From NCBI GenBank assembly GCA_009909085.1, contig JAAANX010000051.1, positions 1 through 36,499 on the forward strand: a DNA stretch of 36,499 nucleotides, written 5' to 3'. Shown here one piece after another: positions 34,609 through 36,499 of this stretch (positions within the stretch are counted from its first letter, which is position 1; each line of letters starts with the position of its first letter). The DNA comes from Cyanobacteria bacterium GSL.Bin1 (GTDB lineage Bacteria; Cyanobacteriota; Cyanobacteriia; Cyanobacteriales; Rubidibacteraceae). Under the pieces are notes generated by a model. It ran no database searches. It saw only the letters and a program-made list of their open reading frames with translations, and had not been told where the DNA came from. The position numbers and the translations under genes were made by a program.

Positions 34609-35706
34609 CTAAGTAGGAGTTACCCGATCGCGCTGCAAAAGATCTTTAAACCATACTAAAAAGCGATCGCGCAAGGCGGATAAGGAATAGTCTTCCTCCG
34701 CTTGTTGACGACACGCCCAACGGTCAATTTCATCAAGGCGATGAATGGCTTTGACTAACCCATCGACACTGTCCGGTTCCACTAAAAATCCGGTTTGACC
34801 ATCGCGAATAATTTCCGCGGGACCGCCGCGACGATAAGAAATGACCGGTACCCCACAGGCTAAGGCTTCAATGGCGACATTGCCAAAGGCTTCCACCCAA
34901 CGCGGGGTCATCAATAAGGCACGACATTGACCGATTTCTCGTTGTAAGGCAGTAGTTGATAAAAATCCGCCATATTCAATGGGGGCGTTGGGATACTGGG
35001 TGCAAATTTCATTCCAGTAGTCTTCATCTTGCATCCAGCCGAAAATCTTGAGGGGAATGCCTAATTCTTGCACGGCTGCAACGGCATCTTCTAAGCCTTT
35101 TTCCGGTGCAATGCGCCCCAACCAAACCAGAGAATCTTGACTTTCGGCACTAAACTCATATAACGATAAATCCAGACCACTACTGAGACACCGACAGGCA
35201 TTAGCAAAGGGAAAGGTTTCCGCTTGGGTGTGGGTGTAAACGCCAAAACTGCCCGGAAAGCGAGTGATTGTTTTGCTCATGATCTGATCAATTGCCTCAC
35301 TCATAGAACCCATACTAATAAAATGCGCGATCGGGGTCTGGAAAAAGGGGGTGAGGTAAAAGGGCAGCCAGTCATAGGCAAAGTTAACGATTAAGTCGTA
35401 GTCTGACTGCACTTCCCGGGCATACTCGCACATATTGGCTAAAACGGAGTTCTCAGGAAGTTGAATGGGTGCGTCTCTTCCCTCTCCTTGGGCTGGAATT
35501 TGTAAATTACCCGAAATCGGCGTGATGGGAATCTTGTCAAAATGGGAGCTAGTGGGGGCAAGAATATTAACCTGATGTTGGGTTTGTAATAAATCTTGAG
35601 CCAGATTTTTAATGGTTAATTCTACACCGCCGCCTTCTCCGGTTCCTAACGCGCCAACAGGAGTCGAGAGAAACAGTAAGGAAAGGGGTTCAGACGGTTG
35701 TGTCAT
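34609..35706 (-). CDS. Glycosyltransferase family 4 protein
   Basis: A 365-residue GT-B fold transferase. The C-terminal half holds the retaining GT4 signature: VWLGRIAPEKGLEDAVAAV (nucleotide-sugar loop), then TPRWVEAFGNVAIEALACGVPVISYRRGGPAEII, with the conserved E-x7-E (EAFGNVAIE). The N-terminal acceptor domain starts LLFLSTPVGALGTGEGGGVELTIKNLA, with a glycine-rich acceptor loop. Donor and acceptor are unknown; lipid or surface polysaccharide glycosylation, or a sucrose-type role, are all possible. It stands alone, divergent from the Cys-repeat protein gene. Confidence 0.87.
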   Translation of the reverse strand: MTQPSEPLSLLFLSTPVGALGTGEGGGVELTIKNLAQDLLQTQHQVNILAPTSSHFDKIPITPISGNLQIPAQGEGRDAPIQLPENSVLANMCEYAREVQSDYDLIVNFAYDWLPFYLTPFFQTPIAHFISMGSMSEAIDQIMSKTITRFPGSFGVYTHTQAETFPFANACRCLSSGLDLSLYEFSAESQDSLVWLGRIAPEKGLEDAVAAVQELGIPLKIFGWMQDEDYWNEICTQYPNAPIEYGGFLSTTALQREIGQCRALLMTPRWVEAFGNVAIEALACGVPVISYRRGGPAEIIRDGQTGFLVEPDSVDGLVKAIHRLDEIDRWACRQQAEEDYSLSALRDRFLVWFKDLLQRDRVTPT

Positions 35707-35805
35707 GGCATTTTTTTGGGAAAATAATTGTGTCTAGCTGACTTTCAGGTTATTTTGAACTTGAATAACACTCAGAAAACATATTTTATTGGTAACTGAT
35801 ACAAG

Positions 35806-36327
35806 ATGAAACCCCTAAATTTATTGCAGTGGACCACCCGCATTGGCGCGATCGCTGCCTTCCAAGCTGGTCTCTTTTTTATGGTAACGCCCTCTCGTCC
35901 CCTCCAAGCTGCGGTTGGCGACGAGTTTGAAATTTGTGCGGAGGAATTGCAAGAGGCAGGGCTATCTCCAGATGAAGCTTCTGCTGCTTGCGCCGATGCG
36001 CTACGTCCAAAAGATTTGTCTTTATGTGTGTTAAGTATGAACCAAGAGGTGGGTGTTCCGGCAGAGGAAGGCTTATATAATTGCTATCGCGATCGTCGCC
36101 CCTTAGAACTAGCCACTTGTGTGGTCGATATCAATGAATTTTTGGAAGCTGATGATCCCGGACTAATTGTTGAAAATTGTCGTCGCAGTATTCTCCCACT
36201 CCGTTACTCGGACTGTGTCATTGGTTTAACCAATGCAGAAGAAGCAACGATTGACCCAGTTGCAGCCTTGGAAGAGTGTATTAGCGCCGATGCATTTCCT
36301 CGTGCTTTAACGCCAATTGAACAGTAA
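35806..36327 (+). CDS. Exported four-unit cysteine-repeat protein
   Basis: A 173-residue protein with a signal peptide (hydrophobic 13-28, cleavage likely near residue 35-36, LQA-AVG). The mature part has eight cysteines at 44, 62, 74, 93, 105, 125, 137 and 158. They fall into four pairs whose inner spacing grows 18, 19, 20, 21 while the spacing between pairs is always 12. Each unit reads C-x17-20-C with acidic helices (LSPDEASAACADAL, PVAALEEC). I do not recognise the family. The even number and regular spacing suggest four disulfide-linked helical hairpins in the periplasm. It is intact, with no partner gene. Confidence 0.7.
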   Translation: MKPLNLLQWTTRIGAIAAFQAGLFFMVTPSRPLQAAVGDEFEICAEELQEAGLSPDEASAACADALRPKDLSLCVLSMNQEVGVPAEEGLYNCYRDRRPLELATCVVDINEFLEADDPGLIVENCRRSILPLRYSDCVIGLTNAEEATIDPVAALEECISADAFPRALTPIEQ

Positions 36328-36389
36328 TTTTTTTTGAGTTAGTTTCAGTTAAAGGAAAGTCAAGGAAAGGGAGTCAATCTTTCATCTTT

Positions 36390-36499
36390 ACTTCGGGGCT
36401 GGAGACCCTCAGCTCTGCTGATGGGACGGAGCTTATAAAGGGCGGAATGCGATTCCGCCCACAGCTCCTTAGGAAAGCCCCGCCTCCTAGTCGTGGTTT
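36390..36499. other. Strongly structured sequence at right edge, IS200/IS605-end or RNA-like
   Basis: Nested perfect stems: GGAGC (36428-36432) pairs with GCTCC (36464-36468), enclosing GGGCGGAAT-GCG-ATTCCGCCC (36440-36460). A second small stem-loop, GCTG..CAGC, precedes it (36398-36413), and the window ends in AAAGCCCCGCCTCC. The architecture (outer stem, asymmetric loop, inner GGAAT-xCG-ATTCC stem) closely matches the third hairpin at 11553-11595. Such palindromes occur in the 3' ends of IS200/IS605 elements and in TnpB/IscB guide RNAs, but no transposase or nuclease ORF is in view and the element is cut by the window edge. Confidence 0.35.

Overview
The window is chromosomal DNA of a cyanobacterium. 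Evidence: chlH and hemL (tetrapyrrole/chlorophyll synthesis), a UbiA prenyltransferase of the plastoquinone type, a DUF3493/LPA1-like protein, a GH57 branching-enzyme-like protein, a perfect RpaB-type HLR1 site, and very frequent HIP1 octamers (GCGATCGC). I cannot fix the genus. Moderate GC and gene content would suit a unicellular Chroococcales-like lineage.

Layout. 1-4.9 kb: the 3' end of a DUF445 membrane protein, a CvfC-like Nfu_N/HEAT protein, a decayed exported-protein gene, an AT-rich gap, an uncharacterised two-domain protein, a 244-bp MITE with perfect 8-bp target duplications, and a tRNA-binding-domain gene with an eroded N-terminus. 4.9-9.5 kb: gamma-carbonic-anhydrase-like and DUF3493 genes, then an accessory zone with a higBA-type toxin-antitoxin (TA) pair, cbiD, a DUF4258 TA-like pair and a Uma2 nuclease-like gene. 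Both TA pairs are bracketed by copies of a neighbouring gene's 3' end. 9.7-14.9 kb: guaA, an orphan HEARO/omegaRNA-like structured RNA, an exported DsrE-family protein, argB, folE and an SDR oxidoreductase. 15-24.7 kb: Ap4A phosphorylase, DUF2237, an RlmL-type RNA methyltransferase, comM, an SLC13/RCK transporter, ppx/gppA, a vapBC-like pair and ubiA. 24.7-36.5 kb: hemL and chlH (divergent, sharing a regulatory region), gpsA, a Nudix hydrolase, GH57, vapBC, a GT4 glycosyltransferase, a Cys-repeat exported protein, and a strongly structured sequence at the right edge.

How the genes work together. hemL and chlH feed 5-aminolevulinate and Mg-protoporphyrin into chlorophyll and are transcribed away from a common 412-bp region with the HLR1 site. 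cbiD serves the corrin branch of tetrapyrrole metabolism. guaA supplies GMP, and hence the GTP that FolE uses. The rest is housekeeping (arginine, glycerol-3-phosphate, polyphosphate, glycogen). The mobile or accessory layer is small: four TA-like pairs, a Uma2 gene, a MITE, two structured transposon-RNA-like elements, heptamer repeats and three decayed loci. The most unusual signals are the TA cassettes with duplicated gene ends, the orphan omegaRNA-like element without an iscB gene, and the MITE. I saw no rRNA or tRNA gene and no CRISPR array.
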